A stretch of DNA of 64,000 bases, taken from the NCBI GenBank assembly GCA_015039365.1, contig WION01000202.1, positions 36,707 to 100,706 on the forward strand, written 5' to 3'. Below the pieces are notes generated by a model. That model ran no database searches, had not been told where the DNA came from, and was given only the letters and a program-made list of their open reading frames with translations. Shown here in pieces: positions 1 to 9,406 of this stretch. The stretch's first letter is position 1. Each line of letters opens with the position of its first letter. The translations under genes were made by a program, and so were the position numbers. This stretch comes from Amanita rubescens. Taxonomy: Eukaryota; Basidiomycota; Agaricomycetes; Agaricales; Amanitaceae.

Positions 1-1467
1 TCATACGTTGCATGCCCGAGGATCTTTGGGAGGAACGAGAAGAGTCTAAAAAGCGCATCGAGCTGGTAATTACTCTGCTTCCTTGTATCCGAACATGACT
101 ATTCAGTGGGCAGGCAGACATTCCGAAGATTAATTCTTTCAACTGACTGGGAGAGGTTTGAAATCAACGCTATGCGCATTAGGCAGCTCGGGGTTACAGA
201 TCCTTTTGTTACCGAATATATTCTGGACATAGACGTATACGGTGCGCTGGCTTGTGCATCTGTCGGAAGGACACCCCTACTTCCTGGCCTTGTGAGCGTT
301 CGCTGGACACCGCAGGCTGACGTTGAATATCCACACATCGGGCTTTTCCTTTCGCAATCTATTCAAAGCTTAGCACTTGGCATAACAGGGGAAGGGGATC
401 ATGATACTTCTGTCAAAATGCGGCTGTCCCTTCTACCCCAACTGGTTTCAGCCTGCCCCCATATGTCGCACTTAATCCTGTGTAATGAACATGACCTGAG
501 CCAGCCCCCTCGGCAAGAAATTGAACGTGCCCTTTCTGCGATAAGACAGTGGCCGTCTTTGCGCAGCTTGGAAATGGGGGGCCTCCCTGATTTATTGACG
601 TTATGTGTTGCCAAATTTCCCGTCCTACGGAAGTTGATAGTTGACAAACCCCATGAAACTGGACGTTTGGCTGTGCCTGTGAAAGGGTTCGCCAAGCTGG
701 AACATCTAGACATCAGATTTTCGACAGTCGAATTTTCGGCCACACTTTTCACCTGTATGTCTGGAACGCCTCTTCGGACATTGCGATTGGAGCTTGGCCG
801 TGACCCGGAAAGTCATCAATTGTCAGAATTGTTCATGGCAATGCAACACGGCATTGCTCACAGTTCTCTACAACTTCTTCACATCAGCTATGGAGACGAA
901 ACCGTCCTTGTGGAAGGGGACCGTTCAATCACATTTGGGGTGCTGTCGCCCCTGTTAGTATTTACAGATCTCTCTGAAGTGTCCATTGAGGTCAACCACG
1001 AATTTCACATCGGCACCAAGGATTTGCAGGTCATGGCCTCGAAGTGGCCTCACCTTCAAACCTTGGAATTGATATCACTCGGACCCTCGGAATACTGGCC
1101 ACAGATTACTATCAGTGATATTAAATCTCTTGTGCAACATATGCCGTCGCTGGAGAACTTGACAATATCCTTTGATGCTTCGGAAGTGTGTCTTAATGCG
1201 CAAAAGCCTGGAGGTGGTGTGCGCAACGAAAAGACCCGTACTCTTGGCGTCTTACATTCACCTATTGGCTCGCCCGGCAAGGTGGCTGCTTTTCTATCGG
1301 ATATAGTCCCAAATCTGCGCTCAATTAACATATTCCAATATGATGAGGATGATGATGTCCTAAATGATTTTGAAGAATTTGAACGAAAGTGGAAAGAAGC
1401 AGAGGAATATGTTAAACTTTTCTCATTGGTACGGACGCAGGAAAGGATGAGCCAAAGTCTACGTTGA
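1..1467 (+). pseudogene. F-box/LRR-like protein, left copy, frame-broken and cut by window edge
   Basis: This is a second copy of the F-box/LRR-like gene at 4573-6252; nucleotide similarity runs from base 1 to about 1543. The reading frame matching the N-terminal part of the other copy (ATA CGT TGC ATG CCC GAG) runs into an in-frame TGA at 96-98, and a one-base length difference near 90-112 shifts the frame. The downstream frame then stays open to the TGA at 1465-1467 and has the same Leu-rich segments as the other copy (for example LRSLEMGGLPDL and PSLENLTISFD). There is also an in-frame deletion near 655-690 relative to the right copy. The start lies outside the window, so an upstream splice solution is possible, but no good donor/acceptor pair is seen across the break. 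Probably a decayed paralogue; the long intact remainder suggests recent loss. Confidence 0.7.
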
Positions 1468-1543
1468 AACATGTATATTCGAGTAATGTAAAGACGCATC
1501 AGATAACGGTGGAGAAACTGAACGGGGGTAACTGCTCTTGTTC

Positions 1544-1924
1544 AACAGAAGCTTTGCCATACTAGCTTAGGGACATCCTCGGCTAGCAGCAGAAAGTTAT
1601 CTTCTACCGATTTTTTCCCCCAGAATACAAGTCGATGATCAACTTGCGCCGCTCAGGCAACTCGGAGCGATTGGAGGCACGCAATGCACCATCTTTAAGG
1701 CGCCGGTGATGAAAGGAGAGCCTGGTCGGCGTCAGGCGCAGGGTGATAGTGGCGAACCGGCGGTTCAACATGTTACATTGTTACACGAAACACAACGGGC
1801 TCCCGAATTAATGAAGTTGACTGTTAGAATGCGTGAATGTGCCTCTGAGTCAGTGGCTCGCTAGTTTCGCGGTAGTTAGGTGTGGTGAATGTATTTACGT
1901 GGTGGCTACACCTGGGCCTGAGTT
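1544..1924. other. Intergenic, no gene seen
   Basis: Homology between the two F-box copies ends near 1543. No convincing ORF, repeat or RNA gene is visible from here to the Hsp70-like remnant. Confidence 0.5.
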
Positions 1925-2510
1925 TCATTCGCCACTAAGCCTGCCCTGATAGCCGCCCGTCACATTAATTTGTTGGCCTTCCCATCCGTTTGGTAGGCTG
2001 AGCACATATTCAACAGATTTCCAAAAGGCAGGACCGCCGTGAGGTTCTTTGATGTAGGTTTTGGTGGAGGCATAGAGGTAGTTGAGAAAATCTGCGAGGA
2101 TTCGTTCTGCTGTCTTGTTCGATGGCAATAAAGGAATATCATCGTCGTGGATGTGGGACGAAGCCAGTGCCTTGAAAGCTTCGAACCGTATAATTAACGG
2201 GAATTAACACCACTCGTCGCCGTCGTTCAAGTCATTGTTACCGCGTACCATTCAACTCTAATATCTTCTGCTTCCTCCATAAAATTATCCTGAGTAGCTT
2301 TAGCCCCCACTGCGCGAACATCGCTCCCTTTGTCGTAAGACAAGTTGGGATTTTGGAATCCCTACCGACTCTCTGCTTTGCTGGAAACCGATAGAGTATG
2401 GGATAGGGTTGTATGCAGAGAACCCGAAAGAGGCGTGTACCCAGTCACTCCGTGTATTTCTGGCACAATATTGGGTTCCAATAACGCATAGGAGGCACCG
2501 CTGTAGCATT
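1925..2510 (-). pseudogene. HSPA12-like Hsp70 ATPase remnant
   Basis: On the minus strand, fragments in different frames match the N-terminal ATPase part of the Hsp70-like (HSPA12-type) proteins that are numerous in Agaricomycetes. Near 2490-2440 there is a phosphate-loop-like segment (YSGASYALLEPNIVPEIHG). It is followed by RDSKIPT and AVGAKATQ, and at 2180-1960 by KALASSHIHDDDIPLLPSNK, then FLNYLYASTKTYIKE and LPNGWEGQQ. Between these lie frameshifts, missing sequence and stops, and nothing of the rest of a roughly 550-residue protein follows. This is a truncated, decayed copy. Assignment rests on recognised family motifs, not on alignment. Confidence 0.6.
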
Positions 2511-2765
2511 TTAGCCCCCTGAAAACGGACCTCGCTGTTCTGGCGCCATGACCGTGAGCAGAGAGCAGCGCGACTAAGGTGATGATAGCACAGGGTCTGG
2601 CTCAGACAGGAATCTACTCAGATCAACCGAAGTATATGTTCCGAGGCCACATGTTAGAGCCGGTTACCGCCCACACAACTGAATAAATATCTGACTGTAA
2701 TAAGACAGAATTAGACAGAATTGGTTTTTTCCCCAATTACCTGATGAGTATGATGCTCAGAACTT

Positions 2766-4422
2766 TTACAAAGACAAACGAGTGATCCCAAGATCAGCTG
2801 AAATTCGATACTGCGCATCTTCTGGTGAAGTTGGAGGTAAGGATTGTATGTAATTAATGGAGTCAAGCATCGAAGAGGCAAGTACATCCATGAGGGGCTG
2901 AAGATCTGGCGTAGTTTGTGCCTAGAAACATGGACTTTCAAGTCGTTCGATCATTTACTTCCACAATAGCTTACTTTGAATATAGCCTGCAAGTATTCCT
3001 CCCGCTTGTGTGCACGGACATTGATGAAAGGGTAGCCAGCGTGAATGAGTGGCAGTGATGCAAGCAGGCGGGAAACACGGCCATTCCCATCCTGAGGTTT
3101 TCGGTGCATTTTATGAAATACGGTGAAAGGGCACTCACTGTGAAAGGGTGGATACGTGCAAATGCAGCGTGAATCCAGGCGGCCACCGCAAACGGAGAGA
3201 TGTCCTTCTCTTCCAGGAAACTCTGCAAACATACCTCAAAGATGATTTTTAAAAAATGGGGAAGTCACTTGCCCTCATCATGCCCACAAACAAGTTCATC
3301 TCAGACGGCACCATTGATTGATGCGTATACTGCACGATCTTCTCGGGTGCCATGCTCGTAGTGATAAGACGCTTGCGGTAGACACCAGGGTGCGTCAGGT
3401 AAAATATTGTATTCTCCCCGTCCTACAGAGAGATAGATTCATTTTCGTTGCTAGATACTAATAGGAGACATACATAGTGTGACCCGATTCTGCTTGACTG
3501 CACAGCAATTTTATGTATCTGACAGATAGTATCTTCATTTAATTGACTGGGATTTTTGATAAAATTTGTCAAGAAATTGAGGCACTACGCAATTTCAGGC
3601 TCGATATGGCCAACCAAACATCTACTAACTCACTTTCTGCAGATCCCCCAGAATGGAAACAATTTTTTGCGGTTCTTGGACACCTTCTGCCCTGACACGA
3701 TCGATGGCTCCAGTGTAAAATCCAACTTTCACAAGGCGTGGAAGAGATTCGCCTCCAAGCGCAAAAACCTTCTCGATTTCGTTTGTCTCTATGCAAAGAA
3801 GACGAGCATAGCGACTAGACATTATACCCGTGCTGTCTTCAGAAAGCAGCCTGTCCCAAGCAGACTTGATCATCGAGGCTCCCGACGCATCGGAAAACCT
3901 ATAATGACCGATCTCTTTCGGAGGAGCCCAGGGAGAAACAATCACACCATCGGGAGGGTTAGCCCATTCATCATCTATAAATCGTTTCTACCAAGTCACA
4001 AGCGATATTCGAACGGGAACGATACCTTCTTCGGTCTCAAGGTTCTAAGGGAAAGAAAACCCGGTTAGTGTCTAGTGATAGGTATTTACGAAAGGAGATT
4101 TCGTTACCTTAACATACGCTCGAAGACCCTCTACATATCGCGCAAATTTCTCGTCCTGGAGCGGTGAAAGCAGGCGTAGAGCCTTCTCGAATTGTTCTAG
4201 TGCTCCGTGAATATCTTCGAGTAAGAGGTAGGCTTTCCCAAGTCTGGCAATCGCGAAGGGCCAGTCCGGGTAGGTAACATTGAGATTCTCGATTTTGTCT
4301 AGATACAGCTGAGGTTCAGCCGATTTCTCCGTGATGGAGTGCAAGTTCCGCTGCCATCTGGTGCTTAGTTTCTGATCACATTTGTCCTGCATCCGACGTG
4401 CGCAAGGATTAGTTGTGGCCAT
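2766..4422 (-). CDS. Fic/fido-domain protein with TPR-like N-terminus (putative AMPylase)
   Basis: Seven exons give a continuous protein of about 420 residues: 4108-4422, 3634-3987, 3474-3584, 3273-3422, 3139-3222, about 2975-3091, and a last exon ending in TAA at 2766-2768. Exon 1 encodes a TPR-like helical pair (LDKIENLNVTYPDWPFAIA, then LGKAYLLLEDIHGALEQFEK). The Fic core motif HPFTDGNGR is split by a 45-nt intron between T and D, and all key residues (His, Asp/Gly/Asn/Gly/Arg) are present, so catalysis is plausible: nucleotide-monophosphate transfer to a protein hydroxyl, as in FICD. Upstream, IETNEIEKVF resembles the autoinhibitory helix (S/T)xxxE(G/N), but Lys takes the last position. 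Intron 4 appears to use a GC donor (AGG|GCAAGT). The exon 2 acceptor is uncertain, since an alternative runs into a TAG. The gene is head-to-head with the F-box-like gene at 4573. Confidence 0.75.
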
Positions 4423-4572
4423 GTAGAAGCTACTATACGTACTAGAGGACCACCTGAAGTCCAATCGGGCTTGAATGCGTAGAACATATCGAGATGGTTG
4501 AGTTACGGCAACAGGGAGTGAACGTTTAGCGTTTGCCGAATGTTCCGGTCCCCGGTTGGTCACCGGTACTGA
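4423..4572. promoter_or_regulatory. Shared 150-nt divergent promoter, Fic gene / F-box gene
   Basis: Start codons of the minus-strand Fic gene (4422) and plus-strand F-box-like gene (4573) are only 150 nt apart, so upstream elements must be shared or overlap. No clear TATA box is seen. Confidence 0.45.
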
Positions 4573-6252
4573 ATGGCACTTGTCAGGAATGGGCCACCGC
4601 TCTGCAAGGCCGTGACTAGTACTCATCGCGTTCTCTCATGCCCTGACCTAGTTAATCTGATATGCGGACAATGCGATAAAGCTACTCTCACCTCGCTAGC
4701 TCGCACTAAGCGGGACATCTCAGAAATTACTCTTGACGTTTTATGGCGTTCAATTCCGGACATTGGACCTCTCATACGTTGCATGCCCGAGGATCTTTGG
4801 GAGGAACGAGAAGAGCCTGGAAAATGTATCAAGCTGGTAATTACTCTGCTTCCTTGTATCCGTTCGGTTCGTTCATTGGACAGGCAGACACTCCGAAGAT
4901 TAATTCTTTCAACCGACTGGGAGAGGTTTGAAATCAACGCTATGCGCATTAGGCAGCTCGGGGTTACGGACCCTTCAGTTATCGAATATGTTCTGGGCAT
5001 AGACGTATACGGTGCGCTGGCTTGTGCATCTGTCGGAAGGACACCCCTACTTCCCCGCCTTGTGACCATTCGTTGGACACCACAGGCTGATGTTGAATAT
5101 CCATACATCGGGCTTTTCCTCTCATCATATATTCAAAGCTTAGCCCTTGACATAACAGGGAAAAGCGATCCAGCTACTTCTGTCAAAGTGCGGCTCTCTC
5201 TTCTACCCCGACTGGTTTCAGTCTGTCCCCATATCTCGCACTTAACCCTGTGCAATAAATATGGCCTAAACAAGCCGCGGCGGCAAGAAATTGAAAATGC
5301 CCTTTCTGCGATAAGACAGTGGTCATCGTTGCGCAGCTTGGAAATGGGGGGCCTCCCTGATTTATCGACGTTATGCGTTGCTAAATTTCCCGTCCTACGA
5401 AAGTTAGTAGTTGGGAATCCCCATGAGACTACAGAAGAATGGTTGACTAGCGGGGAACTGTTGGCTATGCGTGCAAAAGGGTTCACAAAGCTGGAACATC
5501 TAGACATCAGATTTTCGACAGTCGAATTTTTGGCCAGGCTTTTTAGCTGTATGTCTGGAACGCCTCTTCGGACATTGCGATTGGAGTTTGGCCGTGACCC
5601 CGAAAAAAACCAATTGTCAGAATTGTTCATGGCAATGCGACGCGGTATTGCTCACAGTTCTCTACAACGTCTTCGCATCAGCTACGATAGGAGCAGAACC
5701 GAACTTGTGCAAGAAGACCGTTTCATTACGCTTGCAGAGCTGTCGCCTCTGTTAGCATTTACATATCTCTCAGAAGTGTCCATTGCAATCAACTACGACA
5801 TTTGCATCGGCACCGAGGATTTGCAGGTCGTGGCCTTAAAATGGCCTCATCTTCAAACCTTGGAATTCATATCACTCAGACCCTCGGACTACTGGCCACA
5901 GATTACTATCAAAGATGTTGTGCGACATTTCCCGTCGCTGGAGAACCTGACAATATCCTTTGATGCTTCGGAAGTGTGTCTTAATGCGGAAAGGCCTGGG
6001 GATGGTGTGCGCAACGAGAAGCTCTGTAATCTTGGCGTCTTACGTTCACCTATTGACGAACCCGGCAATGTGGCTGCTTTGCTATCGGATATAGTACCAA
6101 ATCTGCGCTTGATTGACGTATTCCAATACGATGAGGGTGATGTTCCAAATGACTTTGAAGAACTTGAACGAAAGTGGAAAGAAGCAGAGCGATATGTTGC
6201 ACTTTTCTCATTGGTACGGATGCAGGAAAGGATGGGCCAAAGTTTACGTTGA
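4573..6252 (+). CDS. F-box-like / leucine-rich repeat protein, right copy
   Basis: A single exon encodes 559 residues. Residues 17-60 (HRVLSCPDLVNLICGQCD, then LTSLARTKRDISE and LDVLWRSIPDIGPL) match the degenerate F-box seen in large lineage-specific Agaricomycete families, where it would link to SCF ubiquitin ligase through Skp1. The rest contains irregular Leu-rich repeats (LRSLEMGGLPDL, FTKLEHLDIRFS, LRTLRLEFG, LQTLEFISL, PSLENLTISFD) and a charged C-terminal helix. ATG at 4573 is the first Met before the F-box; Met codons further in would lose it. It is the intact member of a direct duplication whose partner is at 1-1467. Substrate unknown. Confidence 0.75.
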   Translation: MALVRNGPPLCKAVTSTHRVLSCPDLVNLICGQCDKATLTSLARTKRDISEITLDVLWRSIPDIGPLIRCMPEDLWEEREEPGKCIKLVITLLPCIRSVRSLDRQTLRRLILSTDWERFEINAMRIRQLGVTDPSVIEYVLGIDVYGALACASVGRTPLLPRLVTIRWTPQADVEYPYIGLFLSSYIQSLALDITGKSDPATSVKVRLSLLPRLVSVCPHISHLTLCNKYGLNKPRRQEIENALSAIRQWSSLRSLEMGGLPDLSTLCVAKFPVLRKLVVGNPHETTEEWLTSGELLAMRAKGFTKLEHLDIRFSTVEFLARLFSCMSGTPLRTLRLEFGRDPEKNQLSELFMAMRRGIAHSSLQRLRISYDRSRTELVQEDRFITLAELSPLLAFTYLSEVSIAINYDICIGTEDLQVVALKWPHLQTLEFISLRPSDYWPQITIKDVVRHFPSLENLTISFDASEVCLNAERPGDGVRNEKLCNLGVLRSPIDEPGNVAALLSDIVPNLRLIDVFQYDEGDVPNDFEELERKWKEAERYVALFSLVRMQERMGQSLR

Positions 6253-6564
6253 AATGTGTATATTCGAGTAATGTACAGACACGTCAGATAACGTTGGAGA
6301 AACTGAACGAGGGTGGTTAACTGCTCTTGTTCGGTGTTCGGCCACTCTCACTCTCTTGTTGTGTGGCCTGGGCTTAAGACCTCCAGGTCGACCAAACGCA
6401 CGTAGGTGACTAACCTATTACTATATAGAATTAGCAGTTTTAGCGCTATATCGCTGGAGATAATGAAGCATTTGGTATGCCGCATTGAGCTGATGATTAT
6501 TCCCAGGAAACAGACTATCATTATCAATTACTAGATTTAAAATAGCATCACACTACATTCCATC
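6253..6564. other. Intergenic; tail of F-box duplication and RRP46 upstream region
   Basis: The first 80 bases (to about 6333) are homologous to 1468-1543, so the F-box duplication unit includes the 3' flank. A 23-nt motif at about 6369-6391 recurs at 15209-15231. The rest is the upstream region of RRP46. Confidence 0.55.
6369..6391 (+). repeat. Short repeat shared with 15209-15231
   Basis: The sequence GGGCTTAAGACCTCC followed by one variable base and GGTCGAC appears here and again immediately left of the truncated RRP46 copy at 15235. One mismatch (A/G) is seen over about 23 bases. Confidence 0.6.
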
Positions 6565-7453
6565 ATGATAGAACAACGTCGCGCTATTCATATCTCATTT
6601 GAGAACCTCTCCCGCGTCGACGGCACGGCCAGATTCGCTTTTGGTGAGCAGATGCGAGTACAAATCTACAGCCAGAAGCTGACTGTTGTCTGCGACAGGC
6701 AAAACCGCCGCGCTCGCCTCGGTATCCGGGCCCATTGAAGCCCGCCTGTCAGCAGAAAACCCATCTCAGGCAACGTTCGACGTACACTTGAGACCTCTTT
6801 CTGGTGTGCCAGCGACAGATGCACGCGCGTTGGCCTCGTCAATCCGATCGGCGCTCCTTCCTTCTCTTATCCTTACACACCACCCACGTACGCTCATCCA
6901 GCTCGTGCTGCAGGCTCTTTCTTCCCCAGCGTATTCCCAGTCGTATTGGATACAGCACACACAAGCACAGAGTAAACCGACTCTCGCGGGGATAGGCGCA
7001 GATCATGCGCTTGCAGCAGCGTTTGTGAACGCAAGCACACTTGCGTTGCTCAAGGCGGGCTCTGTACCTATGCGCGGAACAGTTGCAGCGGCGTCTGTCG
7101 GTCTCTCTTCGACTGGCGAGCTTATCGTTGATCCAAGCGAAGATCAACTAATGAACCTGACTGCTTCGGGCTGCTTTGCCTTCCTTTTTGCCGATCAAGA
7201 TGCTCAGTGTGTATGGTCAAGCTGGAAAAATGTTCCCGCTTCTAATGGGAGAGGAGTCGCGGGGATTGTTATCAGTCAGGCCAGAGAGCTGGCGTGCACG
7301 GAGGCTAGGGCAATACGGGACGAGATGAAGCGTCAGATCGTCAATATGGGTAAAAAGGAGCAGATTCGGATTCCTTCTCCACCGATTAAACACGAAAAAG
7401 TACAGAAAGTACATGCCATGGAATCTGAGGACGATGACAAGATGGAAATATAG
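6565..7453 (+). CDS. RRP46: Exosome complex RNase PH-like subunit Rrp46
   Basis: Two exons (6565-6643 and 6699-7453) joined by a 55-nt intron give 277 residues. The start MIEQRRAIHISFENLSRVDG leads into ARFAFGKTAALASVSGPIE, the characteristic N-terminus of Rrp46/EXOSC5, and the RNase PH fold continues with GADHALAAAFVNASTLALL, VPMRGTVAAASVG and LNLTASG-type segments. An acidic tail (ESEDDDKMEI) closes the protein. Rrp46 is a structural ring subunit of the nuclear and cytoplasmic RNA exosome, acting in rRNA processing and RNA decay. It converges on a SART1-like remnant on the other strand. Its 3' half was copied to 15235-15578, where it is non-functional, so this is the only complete copy in the window. 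Confidence 0.9.
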
Positions 7454-9107
7454 TTGTCACATTCAATTTTATCAAGGTCCAGTTGAACGTTGAACTTCCA
7501 CAATTCTCATCGCTTCTTTGCTGGTGATCTCATAGCCTCCTCTCCTGCCTTTCTCTTCAACCCAAATGTAACCCTACTCCTCTCCTTCTCACCCACAGGT
7601 GTTCCAGCATGGGAGGCTGGCGCCTCAACTCCTGCCGCGGACGATATCCTGGAGAATCCTGGCCCTGGTGCAGGTGATGCACCCGCACTTCCGCACGGCA
7701 CAGGACTGCCTCCATTCGACAGCGACTGCACTGGCACCTAGCGGCCTCCGCTGCCTTCTGTGCCGCGTGCTTACTTTCTTTCTTTTTCTTCTTTTTCTCC
7801 GTTTTGCCTTTTGCCAACGGCTGAACATCTATATATTGTGGAACAGCACTACATTGTGCGTGAGACGTAGCTGAGTAGTATAAACGATGACACGTACCCT
7901 CTATTACCAACGGACAATACAAAATGTGCTGCTGGAATGCCTTAACGGGGTATCACCACTAGCCATTGAGAGTTGCTTCTTCTCCTCTGCAATCTTCTTC
8001 AGCTGTTTCTCCGTCTTCATCTTCCCCGATCCCTTTCCGTGGAACTTGTGCGACAATACTTTCCACGCTTCTTTGGGCGTCAACTCCCGACCAAACTCAT
8101 CGTAATAAACGATATTGATATCAGGCCTGTAATACATCACGGGCTTCATGCTGGTCTCGAAGCCGGTTCTCATATTCCTGTTGAGCTTGGTCTTTATTGC
8201 CACCACGCGATTGCATTTTTTCCAAATCCCGCCGTGTACCCTTCTCCGCTGTTCTGCCAGCCGCGACTGAATTTTCTCTCGCTCCGTTTGGTTGGCAGAA
8301 GGAGCCGCAAGAATCCCTTGTTTCCGCAGGATATTAAGGGTCGAGGTTTAACCACGATGGAAATAAGGCCGACAGAGCGAACGAGTTCCGCGGTATCATC
8401 AAAGGTCAGGCCAGATTCGTACTCCTCTTCTTGGGCGTCCTCCGCTACATCCAAGGTCAGTAAAGTTTCTAGATGCGTGGCTAGTTAGCACGAACTCTTT
8501 TGTGCAAGTTGTTCTGGTGTAAACTTCTTTGTTTTATGTAGCTTTGCTCGTCGTAAATGCGTCGAAGCCGATTTAAGTTCATCGTCGTCCACGAAATTCA
8601 CATTGAAGTCGTGCTCCCGTTCAACAGGAACGATTGGTTTCTCGTCGACATCCATTTCGTCCCCATTAGGCTTCTCATCCACCTCTGTAAGGAATTCTGC
8701 ACGATGGACGCTCCTTCAACATAATTAGTTGAGAACGTACGAAAGTGATAGAAACATACCCCGAGTATTTTGAATCCGACATTCAGAGTCAGATGATTCA
8801 ACGTTCTCTAAACACATAATTGAAGGGGGAGTCGTTAGAGTGATGGAAAGTTAGGGTGGTGCAGATTACTGATATAGTACATCAGACTTATTGACTGCTG
8901 CTGCTTGTTGCATCTCGTCATCTTTCTTCACTTTGGTTGAAGTGACGGAACTGCCAATCAACGTAAAAAACTGGAGAGATTCGGAAAGAATAGAGAACTT
9001 ACGACTTCCAGAGTAACTTCCAAAAGCTCGTCATACTTTGACAAAACTGTTCTCTTCAGGCTTGTTCTTTTTGTCTCTTTCTGCCTCTGCTATCTCAATA
9101 TTATGTA
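7092..9107. repeat. Segmental duplication, copy A (RRP46 3' part + SART1 part)
   Basis: This block is homologous and collinear with 15235-17746. Copy A is about 500 bases shorter because of several deletions inside the SART1 part. Both ends of the similarity can be read directly: GCGTCTGTCGGTCTCTC at 7091 against 15235, and TCTCAATATTATGTAG near 9090-9105 against 17730-17745. Confidence 0.85.
7507..9107 (-). pseudogene. SART1/Snu66 remnant (copy A)
   Basis: This minus-strand stretch matches exons 5 to the end of the intact SART1 at 15596-18509 but is heavily damaged. It lacks the whole 5' part of the gene (exons 1-4). A block of about 280 bases is missing near 8345, corresponding to the acidic region. 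Smaller deletions occur near 8130 and 8265, and one base is lost near 8232 (CGTGTACCC against CGTGCTACCC in the intact copy). The NKAFQQ segment before the C-terminus is partly deleted. Recognisable pieces include INIVYYDEFGRELTPKEAWK and the C-terminal KERSRVTFGLKRKAGEEA. Non-functional by inspection. Confidence 0.85.
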
Positions 9108-9406
9108 GGCACCGCGTCATACCACCCATAGGGTGAACACCGTGACCCATACCCGCGCGTTGCCCATTCCAGCCATGTTGTCGACGTCCGTGTTACCCAT
9201 ACCTCGTGCGCCGTATGTTGGGCTCGTTCCTGCGCTTTTTCATCGTCTATTTTCTTCTTGATGTACTCGAGCAGTACTGATATCCCACTATGGTCCTCTG
9301 GAGGGCACACGCGGCGTGGTCAAGCAACAGGCGCAGCGAACCAAAGTCGTGTCGCCTTTTGTCACGGGATTGATGCGGTCTGATCAGAATCAGATGCCTT
9401 GCGCCC
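9108..9406. other. Junction between duplication copy A and NLR gene
   Basis: Homology to SART1 stops at about 9107 and the NLR start codon is at 9407. No further gene is recognised in these 300 bases, which must contain the NLR upstream region. Confidence 0.4.
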
